Assembly (NCBI GenBank): GCA_007129085.1
Contig: SKWF01000117.1
Location: 1-35,510, forward strand
DNA length: 35,510 bases
Reading direction: 5' to 3'
Origin: Balneolaceae bacterium
Lineage (GTDB): Bacteria > Bacteroidota > Rhodothermia > Balneolales > Balneolaceae
Shown here: one piece after another, positions 25,241 through 33,380 of the stretch
How positions within the stretch are numbered: the stretch's first letter is position 1
Layout: each line of letters begins with the position of its first letter
Position numbers and translations under genes: made by a program
The notes under the pieces: generated by a model
The model's input: the letters and a program-made list of their open reading frames with translations, nothing else
The model's database searches: none
Told to the model about the DNA's origin: nothing

Positions 25241-25366
25241 TTCAGAGACTGGTTAAAATAGTTTTTTTGGCAGTAACATTCAATCGGTTCTTGTTACTTA
25301 AATTTAATAGCCTTAATTTTATGAGCTTTAAAATAACAAGTATTAAACGGTAATAACCAATTTCTT

Positions 25367-25618
25367 ATGCCACAGCATAAATCAGCCATAAAAAGACTGC
25401 GCCAAAACAAAAAACGTCAGATGCGCAACAAAACACGTCGTTCTACAATGAGAAACCTCATAAAGGACGTTTTACAAGAAACTGACAAGAAAGCAGCCGA
25501 GGAAAAACTGACGAAAGCTTTCAGTTATATCGACAAAAACACTTCCAAAGGTATCCTGCATGCAAACACTGCGGCCCGGAAGAAAGCACAGCTGAATAAG
25601 CACGTTAACAACCTCTAA
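25367..25618 (+). CDS. rpsT: 30S ribosomal protein S20
   Basis: A small, helical, very basic 16S rRNA-binding protein. The N-terminal MPQHKSAIKRLRQNKKRQMR and the C-terminal GILHANTAARKKAQLNKHVN are diagnostic of S20. The length of 83 residues is normal. The gene ends only 4 bp before the start of gpmI, so the two are likely one transcript. It faces away from cmk. Confidence 0.97.
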   Translation: MPQHKSAIKRLRQNKKRQMRNKTRRSTMRNLIKDVLQETDKKAAEEKLTKAFSYIDKNTSKGILHANTAARKKAQLNKHVNNL

Positions 25619-25622
25619 TCTA

Positions 25623-27146
25623 TTGAGTAAAAAGAAGGAAAAAGCTCTACTTGTCATACTGGACGGATTTGGCATTGCGGAAGATGCAAGTGTCAGTGCG
25701 GTTGAAAAAGCAGACAAACCTTACTACGACTCTCTTTTAGAGAAGTATCCACACGCAACATTATCAGCAAGTGGTGAAGATGTAGGTTTACCCGAAGGTC
25801 AGTTTGGAAACTCCGAAGTCGGCCACCTGAATATTGGTGCCGGCAGAATTGTATGGCAAGAACTCACCAGGATTAATAAATCCATCAACGAGGGAGACTT
25901 CTTCGAAAACCCGGTTTTGACCGAGAGTTTCAAAAGGGCAAAAGAGCGTGGTAAAATCCACATTATGGGCCTTTTTTCTGATGGTGGTGTCCACAGCCAC
26001 AACAACCATCTGTTTGCACTCCTGCAGATGGCAAAAAAGTACGAGCTTAAGAACACGTATGTACATGCCTTTACTGATGGACGAGACACCTCGCCCAACG
26101 GCGGCATTGAGTATTATAAGGAGTTCCGGAAAAAGGCAGGCAAGATCGGCACCGGTGAAATTGCATCCGTGGTGGGACGATATTACGCCATGGATCGCGA
26201 TAATCGCTGGGAACGCACCGAAAAAGCGTACAACCTTTTGGTTCGGGGAATAGCACCCGCATCTGACTCTGCAGAAGATGTTTTTAACAACTCCTACGCC
26301 GACGGTGTTACTGATGAGTTCATCAAACCGTATAAAATACGCACCAAAGAAAACAGCAGGATTGAGCCCGGCGATATTGTGATTTATTACAATATTCGTG
26401 GCGACCGCGCCCGGCAGATTACAAAATCTCTGCTCAGTTTTGACGAAGTTCCTTTCGAAAAGGAGATGCTCAATCTTCACTACTCTACATTTACATCGTA
26501 TGATGACCTCTTTAACGATCACGTGCATGTTGCCTACCCACCGCTTCGGCTTCAAAACACGCTTGGAGAGTATGTAAGCAAAAAAGGATTGAAACAGCTC
26601 CGAATTGCTGAAACGGAAAAGTATCCGCATGTAACATACTTTTTTAATGGCGGAGAAGAGACGCCCAATCCCGGCGAAGAACGAATTATGGTACAGAGCC
26701 CAAAAGTGGCCACCTACGATTTAAAACCGGAGATGAGCGCCGAAGAAGTTGCCGACAAACTTTGTGAACAGCTTACGAGTGAAAAGCACGATCTTGGCAT
26801 TCTAAATTTTGCCAACCCCGATATGGTGGGCCACACCGGTGATTTTGATGCCACCGTGCAAGCCATCGAGTTTATTGACAAACAACTGAAAAAAGTTGTA
26901 GAAACAGCACAGAAACACTCTTACAGCGTTGTTATAATTGCCGATCACGGTAATGCCGATCAGATGATTCAGCCTGACGGCAGCGCCCATACGGCTCACA
27001 CAACTTCCCTTGTTCCCGTGGTAGTTGTAAGTCAAAAAAATATCGAGTCATTAAAAGATGGTAAGCTGGCTGATGTGTCTCCTACTCTTTTGAAACTGCT
27101 CGAACTCGAACAGCCCGAAGAGATGACAGGCACCCCACTTTTCTAA
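25623..27146 (+). CDS. gpmI: 2,3-bisphosphoglycerate-independent phosphoglycerate mutase
   Basis: Interconverts 3- and 2-phosphoglycerate in glycolysis and gluconeogenesis, using two manganese ions and a phosphoserine intermediate. The metal-site and catalytic motifs are LLVILDGFG, the nucleophile serine in GQFGNSEVGHLNIGAG (about residue 63), TDGRDTSPNGG, GRYYAMDRDNRW, IRGDRARQI, NPDMVGHTG, IADHGNADQM and AHTTSLVPVV. The length of 507 residues is normal. The start is TTG at 25623, 4 bp after the rpsT stop. No ATG exists before the conserved LLVILDGFG, so TTG is needed unless a start overlaps rpsT. Coupling to rpsT translation could help this weak start. Confidence 0.96.
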   Translation: MSKKKEKALLVILDGFGIAEDASVSAVEKADKPYYDSLLEKYPHATLSASGEDVGLPEGQFGNSEVGHLNIGAGRIVWQELTRINKSINEGDFFENPVLTESFKRAKERGKIHIMGLFSDGGVHSHNNHLFALLQMAKKYELKNTYVHAFTDGRDTSPNGGIEYYKEFRKKAGKIGTGEIASVVGRYYAMDRDNRWERTEKAYNLLVRGIAPASDSAEDVFNNSYADGVTDEFIKPYKIRTKENSRIEPGDIVIYYNIRGDRARQITKSLLSFDEVPFEKEMLNLHYSTFTSYDDLFNDHVHVAYPPLRLQNTLGEYVSKKGLKQLRIAETEKYPHVTYFFNGGEETPNPGEERIMVQSPKVATYDLKPEMSAEEVADKLCEQLTSEKHDLGILNFANPDMVGHTGDFDATVQAIEFIDKQLKKVVETAQKHSYSVVIIADHGNADQMIQPDGSAHTAHTTSLVPVVVVSQKNIESLKDGKLADVSPTLLKLLELEQPEEMTGTPLF

Positions 27147-27169
27147 AATTTTTCCACGTATTTTTATGT

Positions 27170-27202
27170 TGGCAAAACCGGGCAGTCTGCTTGCTTTTGC
27201 CA
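27170..27202. other. Hairpin between gpmI and clpC
   Basis: TGGCAAAA (27170-27177) pairs perfectly with TTTTGCCA (27195-27202). Inside, GCAG and CTGC can add a short inner stem. No T-tract follows on the + strand, so it is either a weak end signal for gpmI or part of the clpC leader. Confidence 0.5.
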
Positions 27203-27219
27203 CCACTCACCGCTACTTT

Positions 27220-27268
27220 CGTAACAGAGGTGAACTAAAAAAAATCTTCACTCGTTACGGTACGTAAC
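27220..27268 (+). promoter_or_regulatory. Competing inverted repeats in the clpC upstream region
   Basis: CGTAAC occurs at 27220-27225 and 27263-27268, and its complement GTTACG at 27254-27259. GTTACG can pair with the near copy across GTA, or with the far copy in a longer imperfect stem helped by GTGAA (27230-27234) and TTCAC (27247-27251). The block ends 31 bp before the clpC start. It could be a repressor site or an RNA switch; neither is proven. Confidence 0.4.
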
Positions 27269-27299
27269 TCAAACAATCCAAACGAAAGCAGGTCCCGAT

Positions 27300-29885
27300 A
27301 TGGAGGGTAATTTTTCAAGTAAAGTTCGCGATGTAATCCAATTTAGCCGTGAGGAGGCGCTTCGTCTCGGTCATGACTACATCGGAACCGAACATCTAAT
27401 TTTAGGAATCGTTCGACTCGGAGATGGAGTTGCAATACGGATTTTAAAAAATTTGAATTGCGATCTTTTTAAACTTAAAAAAACAATAGAAGATACCGTA
27501 CGAGGAACCGGAGGAACCGTAACAGTGGGAAATATTCCACTAACCAAGCAGGCCGAAAAAGTTCTTCGCATCACCTATTTAGAAGCAAAGCTATACAAGA
27601 GTGACACCATAGGAACCGAACACCTTTTGCTGTCGCTGCTTAGGGACGAAGAGAATATTGCTGCACAAATTCTGCAGCAGTTTAGCGTCTCTTACGATGC
27701 CGTAAGAGAAGAGCTGGACCTGATTATTTCAGGAAATGCTCGCGATACTGATAGCGGAAGTTCATCAAAACAGACAAGTGCAAGTGTACCCTCTTCACCG
27801 AAAGGGTCACAATCATCAGGAAGTTCAAGGGAGAAGAAAATGGAAAAATCAAAAACACCGGTACTCGACAATTTTGGGCGAGACCTTACTCAACTTGCTG
27901 AAGATGGAAAGCTTGACCCCATCATCGGCCGGGAAAAAGAGATTGAACGTGTAGCCCAGGTATTGAGCCGCCGGAAGAAAAACAACCCGGTACTTATTGG
28001 CGAACCCGGTGTTGGTAAAACTGCCATTGCCGAAGGGCTGGCATCGCGTATTAACGAGAGAAAAGTTTCTCGTGTACTCTATGAAAAACGTGTAATCGCG
28101 CTCGATCTCGCTGCACTTGTGGCCGGCACAAAATATCGCGGCCAGTTCGAAGAGCGAATGAAAGCGGTAATGAGCGAGCTTGAAAAAACTGAAAATGTAA
28201 TTCTCTTTATTGATGAACTCCACACCATTGTTGGAGCCGGAGGAGCAAGCGGATCGCTGGATGCATCAAATATGCTGAAACCGGCACTTGCCCGTGGAGA
28301 AGTTCAGGCAATTGGCGCAACTACACTTAATGAATATCGGCAGTTCATCGAAAAAGACGGAGCGCTCGAACGGCGTTTCCAGAAAATTATGGTGGACCCA
28401 ACTACGGTTGATGAAACCCTCGAAATTTTAAACCAGATTAAAGGAAAATACGAGAAGCATCACAGTGTACGATATACGGATGATGCCCTCGATGCGTGTG
28501 TAAAATTAACAGATCGCTACGTCACCGATCACTTTTTGCCGGACAAAGCTATAGATGCTCTTGATGAAGTTGGCGCTCGCGTTCATCTCTCGAATATTAC
28601 GGTACCTCAACAGATTCTCGACCTTGAGGAAGAGATTGAAAAAACGAGTACCGAGAAAAACTCTATGGTGAAAAAGCAGCGGTTTGAAGAGGCCGCCCGC
28701 CTTAGAGATACCGAAAAACGATTGATTGATGAACTCGACACCGCACAAAAAGAGTGGGAAAAAGAGTCAGAAAGCATCGTATACGATGTTAACGACGAAG
28801 ATGTAGCTTCCGTTGTCGCCATGATGAGCGGTGTACCGGTTAACAAAATCAGCCAGAAGGAAGGACAAAAACTTCTGAAAATGAAAGATGAGCTGAGCAA
28901 AAAAGTTATCGGGCAGGACGAAGCAATTGTAAAGCTTACAAAAGCGATACAACGTACACGTGCCGGCCTTAAAGATCCCGCACGCCCAATCGGGTCGTTT
29001 ATCTTCCTCGGCCCAACAGGTGTTGGTAAAACGGAGATGGCGAAAGTACTTGCCAAATTCCTTTTCGACAAAGAGGAAGCGTTGATCCGAGTAGATATGA
29101 GTGAATACATGGAGAAGTTCAGCGTCTCCAGGTTGGTTGGAGCACCTCCCGGCTACGTAGGTTACGAAGAGGGTGGAATTCTCACCGAAAAAGTGCGGCG
29201 GAAACCGTATAGCGTTGTACTGCTTGATGAAATTGAGAAAGCCCATCCTGATGTATTTAACATCCTGCTGCAGGTACTCGATGACGGTATCTTAACCGAC
29301 AGCCTCGGGCGAAAAGTAGATTTCCGAAACACGATCATCATTATGACATCCAACATCGGTGCCCGGGATATCCGTAACATGGGTAAAGGAATTGGGTTCT
29401 CCAGTTCAGATGGCGCATTTGATTATGCCCAGATGAAATCAACCATACAGGATGCGTTGAAGAAGGTGTTCAACCCTGAATTCCTGAACCGAATTGATGA
29501 TGTTCTGACCTTTAAGCCGCTCGAAAAAGAGGATATTTTCCAAATCATCGATCTGCTTGCAGAAGAGCTCTTCGACAGAATCAAAAATCTTGGGTTTGAA
29601 CTCGAGCTTACCAAAGGCGCAAAGGATTTCATAACCGAACAAGGGTTCGACCAAAAGTATGGAGCACGACCGTTAAGGCGAGCCATACAGAAATATGTTG
29701 AAGACCCGCTGGCAGAAGAGATTCTTGAAGCAGAGCATCCCGAAGGGTCGGTTGTAAAAATCAAAATGAATAAGTCCAGAGACGGGCTTACATTTGATTG
29801 GACCGATGCGGAACCATCTGATGACACGGATGCATCATCGGACTCGGATGATGGGGATTCTGAAGAGAAAGCAAAAGCTAAATAA
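27300..29885 (+). CDS. clpC: ATP-dependent Clp protease ATP-binding subunit ClpC
   Basis: An Hsp100 unfoldase that feeds damaged or tagged proteins to ClpP. The domain order is: Clp-N double repeat (residues 1-145, with IGTEHLILGIV and IGTEHLLLSLL), a Ser/Lys-rich linker (about 147-185), AAA1 with Walker A GEPGVGKT (about 234-241), and a middle region with a UVR-like motif (KKQRFEEAARLRDTEKRL, about 455-475). AAA2 follows, with GPTGVGKTEMAK (about 570) and the ClpP-loop-bearing D2 region. The UVR motif marks it as ClpC rather than ClpA or ClpB. The 861 residues end in an acidic Asp/Ser-rich tail. clpP and mcsAB are not nearby. Confidence 0.96.
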   Translation: MEGNFSSKVRDVIQFSREEALRLGHDYIGTEHLILGIVRLGDGVAIRILKNLNCDLFKLKKTIEDTVRGTGGTVTVGNIPLTKQAEKVLRITYLEAKLYKSDTIGTEHLLLSLLRDEENIAAQILQQFSVSYDAVREELDLIISGNARDTDSGSSSKQTSASVPSSPKGSQSSGSSREKKMEKSKTPVLDNFGRDLTQLAEDGKLDPIIGREKEIERVAQVLSRRKKNNPVLIGEPGVGKTAIAEGLASRINERKVSRVLYEKRVIALDLAALVAGTKYRGQFEERMKAVMSELEKTENVILFIDELHTIVGAGGASGSLDASNMLKPALARGEVQAIGATTLNEYRQFIEKDGALERRFQKIMVDPTTVDETLEILNQIKGKYEKHHSVRYTDDALDACVKLTDRYVTDHFLPDKAIDALDEVGARVHLSNITVPQQILDLEEEIEKTSTEKNSMVKKQRFEEAARLRDTEKRLIDELDTAQKEWEKESESIVYDVNDEDVASVVAMMSGVPVNKISQKEGQKLLKMKDELSKKVIGQDEAIVKLTKAIQRTRAGLKDPARPIGSFIFLGPTGVGKTEMAKVLAKFLFDKEEALIRVDMSEYMEKFSVSRLVGAPPGYVGYEEGGILTEKVRRKPYSVVLLDEIEKAHPDVFNILLQVLDDGILTDSLGRKVDFRNTIIIMTSNIGARDIRNMGKGIGFSSSDGAFDYAQMKSTIQDALKKVFNPEFLNRIDDVLTFKPLEKEDIFQIIDLLAEELFDRIKNLGFELELTKGAKDFITEQGFDQKYGARPLRRAIQKYVEDPLAEEILEAEHPEGSVVKIKMNKSRDGLTFDWTDAEPSDDTDASSDSDDGDSEEKAKAK

Positions 29886-29902
29886 CGTCTACTTAATTTA
29901 TC

Positions 29903-29938
29903 AAAAAGCCCGTTAGTGAAAAGCTATCGGGCTTTTTT
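29903..29938. terminator. Bidirectional rho-independent terminator after clpC
   Basis: AAAAAGCCCG (29903-29912) pairs with CGGGCTTTTTT (29928-29938); TAG and CTA inside extend the stem after one mismatch. It serves clpC (+) and the secreted protein gene (-), which ends at 29942. Confidence 0.88.
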
Positions 29939-29941
29939 GTT

Positions 29942-31060
29942 TTAGAATTGGGTTGATATATTCAGCGGCCTGTTCACACCACTCAACAAGTACGAATGAC
30001 TGCCTGACCGTTCAATTTGGAGTTGTGATCGGTTCAAAAATGATAGTGAGTGGCCAACATCCTGCCGGCTGATTTGCCGCTGCCCCAGGTGAACAGCTAC
30101 GAGCTCCGGATCTGAAATTTCACCATTCTGTTCGGCTCCATTCAACGTCATAACAATTTCATCTTCCGGATGATATGTACCAAAAACAACACTGCTTCTT
30201 GCCGTAGAGCTTCCAAGCCGCTCACTCGTTTGTGTATCATAAACCTGCACTCTTGAACCCGAAAAGATCGTTAGGTAGCCGCCGTCTCCCGAAAGATTAA
30301 CACCATTCAGATCCATTTCAGTCTCCATTGAGTACAACTCATTGCCAAATCTGTCATAAACTGAGACGGCATCATCCGTCCCTTCAGCTTTAGAAATCAA
30401 CGTAATAAAACGTCCGTCAGGATCTACATTCAGTGACGATATCGTTCGGCTGTTATTCTCGTAGAAAACAAATGTATCCTCCTCACCGAAAACGAGTGTT
30501 GCCCGGGAGGCAGACTCATCACCACGCCGAATTTCGGGATTATACAATACGATAGTACTCCCGGATCGATCTGTTGCCCAACCGGATGCCTGCTCTCCAT
30601 CCGGACTTTGTGAACTATTTGATACAGAATAGATCTGATCGCCGGCGGCATCAAAAAATGTAAAATTGGCAACATTGTCGCGGGCAATTACGCCACCATT
30701 TTCTAAAACGTGCATTCCAATGGTGTCATCGCTGCCATCAAAAAACTCAAGAGATTGGGAGGTCAACTTAACTCCGGAGTGGTCATATATCGTGGAGCTC
30801 AGATCGCCATCAAACGCAATGACGCCAACCTTACTGCCTTTAACTGATAAGCTATAGCTGATTGGGGTTTGAACCTTGATCTCCTCTCCACCACCCTGAA
30901 GCGTGATCTGGTTTTGTGTGGCAGAAAACACTCCACTCTGTGTTGGAAATGTATTCAGGTTATTTGATGAATGATCCGAAACAGGATCTACCTGAATAGA
31001 TTGAGCTGAAAGACTTTGTAATGGGAAAAACAGAAACAGAACTAATACTAAATGCTTCAT
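29942..31060 (-). CDS. Secreted protein of unknown function, probably beta-propeller-like
   Basis: A 372-residue protein with a clear signal peptide (MKHLVLVLFLFFPLQSLSAQ, cut about after SLSA). The mature part is rich in Ser, Gly, Asp and beta-strand patterns. It has recurring units in which a variable is followed through time or state: IYDHSGVKLTSQSLEFF, FTFFDAAGDQIYSV, VSVYDRFGNELYSMETE and VQVYDTQTSERLGSS. These look like blades of a WD40- or PQQ-like beta-propeller. No catalytic or anchoring motif is seen, and it lacks a C-terminal sorting domain. The gene is divergent from the glycosyltransferase, with 68 bp between starts. Function is not known. Confidence 0.75.
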   Translation of the reverse strand: MKHLVLVLFLFFPLQSLSAQSIQVDPVSDHSSNNLNTFPTQSGVFSATQNQITLQGGGEEIKVQTPISYSLSVKGSKVGVIAFDGDLSSTIYDHSGVKLTSQSLEFFDGSDDTIGMHVLENGGVIARDNVANFTFFDAAGDQIYSVSNSSQSPDGEQASGWATDRSGSTIVLYNPEIRRGDESASRATLVFGEEDTFVFYENNSRTISSLNVDPDGRFITLISKAEGTDDAVSVYDRFGNELYSMETEMDLNGVNLSGDGGYLTIFSGSRVQVYDTQTSERLGSSTARSSVVFGTYHPEDEIVMTLNGAEQNGEISDPELVAVHLGQRQISRQDVGHSLSFLNRSQLQIERSGSHSYLLSGVNRPLNISTQF

Positions 31061-31128
31061 TTAATGACTCTATAATAATGTTATATTTACGCGCTCCAAT
31101 GAACAAAAAATTATGAACAATTGCACGT

Positions 31129-32091
31129 ATGCGATATTCGGTAATAATTCCGGTGTACAACAGGCCCGAAGAAGTTGATGAGCTTCTACACAGTCTGACT
31201 AAACAAACGTACAAAAGTTTCGAAGTTGTTATTGTTGAGGACGGATCAGACCAGCCGGCAGAACATATCGTAGAAAAATATACCGACCAACTTGATATCT
31301 CGTACTACTTTAAAGAAAACAGCGGGCAGGGATTTTCCCGTAATTATGGGTTTAAACGTGCAAATGGTGATTACTATGTGGTTTTTGATTCAGACTGTAT
31401 CATCCCCGACCACTATTTTGAGTCCGTTAACAAGCAACTGGAAGAGTCGAATTTTACAATAGATTGTTGGGGCGGTCCCGACCGTGCACACGAAACTTTT
31501 TCGACTGTACAGAAAGCGATTAACTACAGCATGACCTCCTTTTTTACAACCGGTGGCATTCGCGGACGAAAAAAACAGCTTGGCCCCTACCACCCCCGGA
31601 GTTTTAACATGGGAATATCAAAAAAGGTATTCGAAAAAACCGGCGGATACCGAATTACACGAATGGGTGAAGATCTTGAATTCAGCATCCGTATAATTAA
31701 CGAAGGGTTTCGATCTGTTTTGATCCCCGATGCCTACGTTTACCACAAACGCCGAACAAGTATGCTCGATTTTTTCCGTCAACTCCATTTTTTTGGGCGA
31801 GCAAGAATCAACATCAACCGGTTTCACCCCGGGCAGATTAAATTGGTACACCTATTCCCGCTCTTTTTTCTGATCGGTATCGTGCTTATACCCATCACAC
31901 TGATGGTTTCGCAACCGATTTTTTATGCATTAGCCACCGCATACGGTATCTATACGATACTGCTATTATTTGAGTCATTCATTAAGGAAAAACAGATAAA
32001 AGTCGCTATTTTATCTGTTGCGGCCGGATATACTCAGCTATGTGCTTACGCCATTGGATTTATAACAGAAATGTTTCGACGCCAACTGTGA
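31129..32091 (+). CDS. Family 2 glycosyltransferase, membrane-anchored
   Basis: A 320-residue GT-A fold inverting glycosyltransferase. The N-terminus YSVIIPVYNRPEEVDELLHSL and VVIVEDGSDQP bind the sugar nucleotide. The DxD metal site is D87-S88-D89 in YYVVFDSDCIIPDHY. The likely catalytic-base region is RMGEDLEFSIRI (ED). After the catalytic domain come two or three hydrophobic spans (LFPLFFLIGIVLIPITLMV, FYALATAYGIYTILLLF, VAAGYTQLCAYAIGFI) that anchor it in the cytoplasmic membrane. The sugar and acceptor are unknown. No polysaccharide cluster surrounds it, so a stand-alone role is likely. Confidence 0.9.
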   Translation: MRYSVIIPVYNRPEEVDELLHSLTKQTYKSFEVVIVEDGSDQPAEHIVEKYTDQLDISYYFKENSGQGFSRNYGFKRANGDYYVVFDSDCIIPDHYFESVNKQLEESNFTIDCWGGPDRAHETFSTVQKAINYSMTSFFTTGGIRGRKKQLGPYHPRSFNMGISKKVFEKTGGYRITRMGEDLEFSIRIINEGFRSVLIPDAYVYHKRRTSMLDFFRQLHFFGRARININRFHPGQIKLVHLFPLFFLIGIVLIPITLMVSQPIFYALATAYGIYTILLLFESFIKEKQIKVAILSVAAGYTQLCAYAIGFITEMFRRQL

Positions 32092-32225
32092 TAAAGGAAA
32101 TTATTTCGGAATTGAGATTGCATTCAGAATTGAAATATTTTATCTTATGATTCTTTTGAGAAATCGAAAAAGTCATTGCGGAAAATAGCCCGCAGCAGTT
32201 ATTTTGACATATTGATTTTCCGACT

Positions 32226-32299
32226 CGGGGAGTGGCGCAGTTCGGTAGCGCATTCGCTTTGGGAGCGAAGGGTCGCAGGTTCAAATCCTGTCTCCCCGA
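32226..32299 (+). tRNA. tRNA-Pro (anticodon TGG)
   Basis: A complete cloverleaf: acceptor CGGGGAG/CTCCCCG, anticodon loop CTTTGGG within TCGCT...AGCGA, T-loop TTCAAAT and discriminator A. CCA is not encoded. It heads the tRNA cluster. A copy of its last 22 bases plus one flanking base occurs 124 bp further on. Confidence 0.96.
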
Positions 32300-32300
32300 C
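32278..32300 (+). repeat. Direct repeat copy 1 (3' end of tRNA-Pro), putative att core
   Basis: This 23-bp segment, from the T-arm through the acceptor end plus one base, is identical to 32402-32424. It is the part of tRNA genes that tyrosine integrases most often use as crossover site. Confidence 0.85.
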
Positions 32301-32401
32301 ATATCACCGACCACATGATTTTTTGTTGGTTGGCTGTACCTTAATTTATTGATTCGACATCGGCGAGATAGCTTGAACAATTGCGAAAGCAGTGCTTCCG
32401 C

Positions 32402-32424
32402 GGTTCAAATCCTGTCTCCCCGAC
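32402..32424 (+). repeat. Direct repeat copy 2, putative att scar
   Basis: This is an exact 23-bp copy of the tRNA-Pro 3' end, starting GGTTCAAAT and ending CTCCCCGAC. The sequence before it does not form a working tRNA: the T-stem fails, and only an imperfect acceptor-like CGGCGAG lies at 32361-32367. The flanks differ from copy 1, so the identity is limited to the core. Confidence 0.85.
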
Positions 32425-32437
32425 TTATTTTTAGGGA

Positions 32438-32455
32438 CTCACACACTTGTGTGAG
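32438..32455. repeat. Perfect short palindrome in the tRNA cluster
   Basis: CTCACACA and TGTGTGAG (32438-32445, 32448-32455) flank two bases. It lies 13 bp after the duplicated tRNA end. No T-tract follows. Its role is unknown. Confidence 0.6.
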
Positions 32456-32466
32456 ATGCCCGACAG

Positions 32467-32558
32467 TGGTTATTCGTTAATCGTTGTTCGCCCGTAACGT
32501 TTATTGAACCCAATTCAATTACAACAAGAGTTGCGAATAACCAATAACGAATAATCCA
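32467..32558. repeat. Imperfect inverted repeat before tRNA-Arg
   Basis: TGGTTATTCGTTA (32467-32479) matches the complement of TAACGAATAATCCA (32545-32558) with one extra base. A partial third copy, GAATAACCA, is at 32534-32542. It encloses about 65 bp and might be the remains of a small mobile element. Confidence 0.5.
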
Positions 32559-32563
32559 GTTAA

Positions 32564-32637
32564 GCGCCCGTAGCTCAACTGGATAGAGCAACTGCCTTCT
32601 AAGCAGTAGGTTACAGGTTCGATTCCTGTCGGGCGTA
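32564..32637 (+). tRNA. tRNA-Arg (anticodon TCT)
   Basis: A complete cloverleaf: acceptor GCGCCCG against CGGGCGT, giving a G1-U72 wobble as first pair. D-arm is GCTC/GAGC, anticodon loop CTTCTAA, T-loop TTCGATT and discriminator A. No CCA is encoded. Confidence 0.95.
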
Positions 32638-32661
32638 CAGATAACATTTATTGAGTTAACA

Positions 32662-32732
32662 GGCGACATGGCCGAGTGGTTAGGCAGAGGTCTGCAAAAC
32701 CTCGTACGGCGGTTCGAATCCGCCTGTCGCCT
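32662..32732 (+). tRNA. tRNA-Cys (anticodon GCA)
   Basis: A complete cloverleaf: acceptor GGCGACA/TGTCGCC, anticodon loop CTGCAAA, T-arm GGCGG-TTCGAAT-CCGCC and discriminator U, the usual base for tRNA-Cys. No CCA is encoded. Confidence 0.95.
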
Positions 32733-32760
32733 CATTTTTTTGATTTATTGATTTTCTAAT

Positions 32761-32833
32761 GCCGCGTTCGTCTAGGGGTTTAGGACGCCGCCCTTTCACG
32801 GCGGTAACACGGGTTCAAATCCCGTACGCGGTA
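32761..32833 (+). tRNA. tRNA-Glu (anticodon TTC), copy 1
   Basis: A complete cloverleaf: acceptor GCCGCGT against ACGCGGT (first pair G1-U72), anticodon loop CTTTCAC, T-loop TTCAAAT and discriminator A. It is identical to copy 2 except for one base in the T-loop (A here, G there). No CCA is encoded. Confidence 0.95.
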
Positions 32834-32928
32834 CACAAACCACAGTACTCAGTACTAATAGTTTTTCAGTATACAGAATCTACTGTTTACTGATCACTGA
32901 CACACTGTAAAAACTGTAATTGTTACAT

Positions 32929-33003
32929 GGAGCCCGTAGCTCAGTAGGTTAGAGCGCTAGGTTGTGGCCCTGGAGGCCGTGGGTTCGAATCCCATCGGGC
33001 TCC
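32929..33003 (+). tRNA. tRNA-His (anticodon GTG)
   Basis: A complete cloverleaf with the tRNA-His hallmark, an extra G at position -1 (32929) opposite C73. Acceptor is GAGCCCG/CGGGCTC, anticodon loop TTGTGGC and T-loop TTCGAAT. CCA is not fully encoded. Confidence 0.95.
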
Positions 33004-33069
33004 CATTTTTATTGATTTTTTTTCGATCAGCACTCCGATTGCCACACAGTCAGTAGCTGATCACCTAAT

Positions 33070-33142
33070 GCCGCGTTCGTCTAGGGGTTTAGGACGCCGC
33101 CCTTTCACGGCGGTAACACGGGTTCGAATCCCGTACGCGGTA
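33070..33142 (+). tRNA. tRNA-Glu (anticodon TTC), copy 2
   Basis: It matches copy 1 at 72 of 73 bases, with T-loop TTCGAAT. It has the same G1-U72 first pair and is the last tRNA of the cluster, followed by a terminator. Confidence 0.95.
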
Positions 33143-33149
33143 CAAATAC

Positions 33150-33193
33150 AAAGCCGCAAAGCATATGTAACATATCGCTTTGCGGCTTTTTTT
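33150..33193 (+). terminator. Terminator of the tRNA cluster
   Basis: AAAGCCGCAAAGC (33150-33162) pairs with GCTTTGCGGCTTT (33177-33189). Inner ATATG and CATAT add five pairs after one bulged base. A run of T follows to 33193. This strong stem probably ends the last tRNA transcript. Confidence 0.92.
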
Positions 33194-33380
33194 GTTTTTG
33201 ATATAAAATCGAACCCACCCCTCACCCTTTCCCGGCTTTTCATTCTATAGTACATACTCAAGTACTCCAGATTTCGAATGATTTTGCATATCCTTAGTTC
33301 CAATAGTAATGCGGGCAACTTTACTTATTTAAACCAATACACTATTCTTTAGGTGTTCTCCATCAACCAAACTTATTGCA

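Noticed and set aside
32361..32423. A second, degenerate tRNA-Pro gene
   Set aside because: Only the 3' 23 bases match. The T-stem cannot form and there is no proper D-arm or anticodon arm, so an att-type duplication explains it better.
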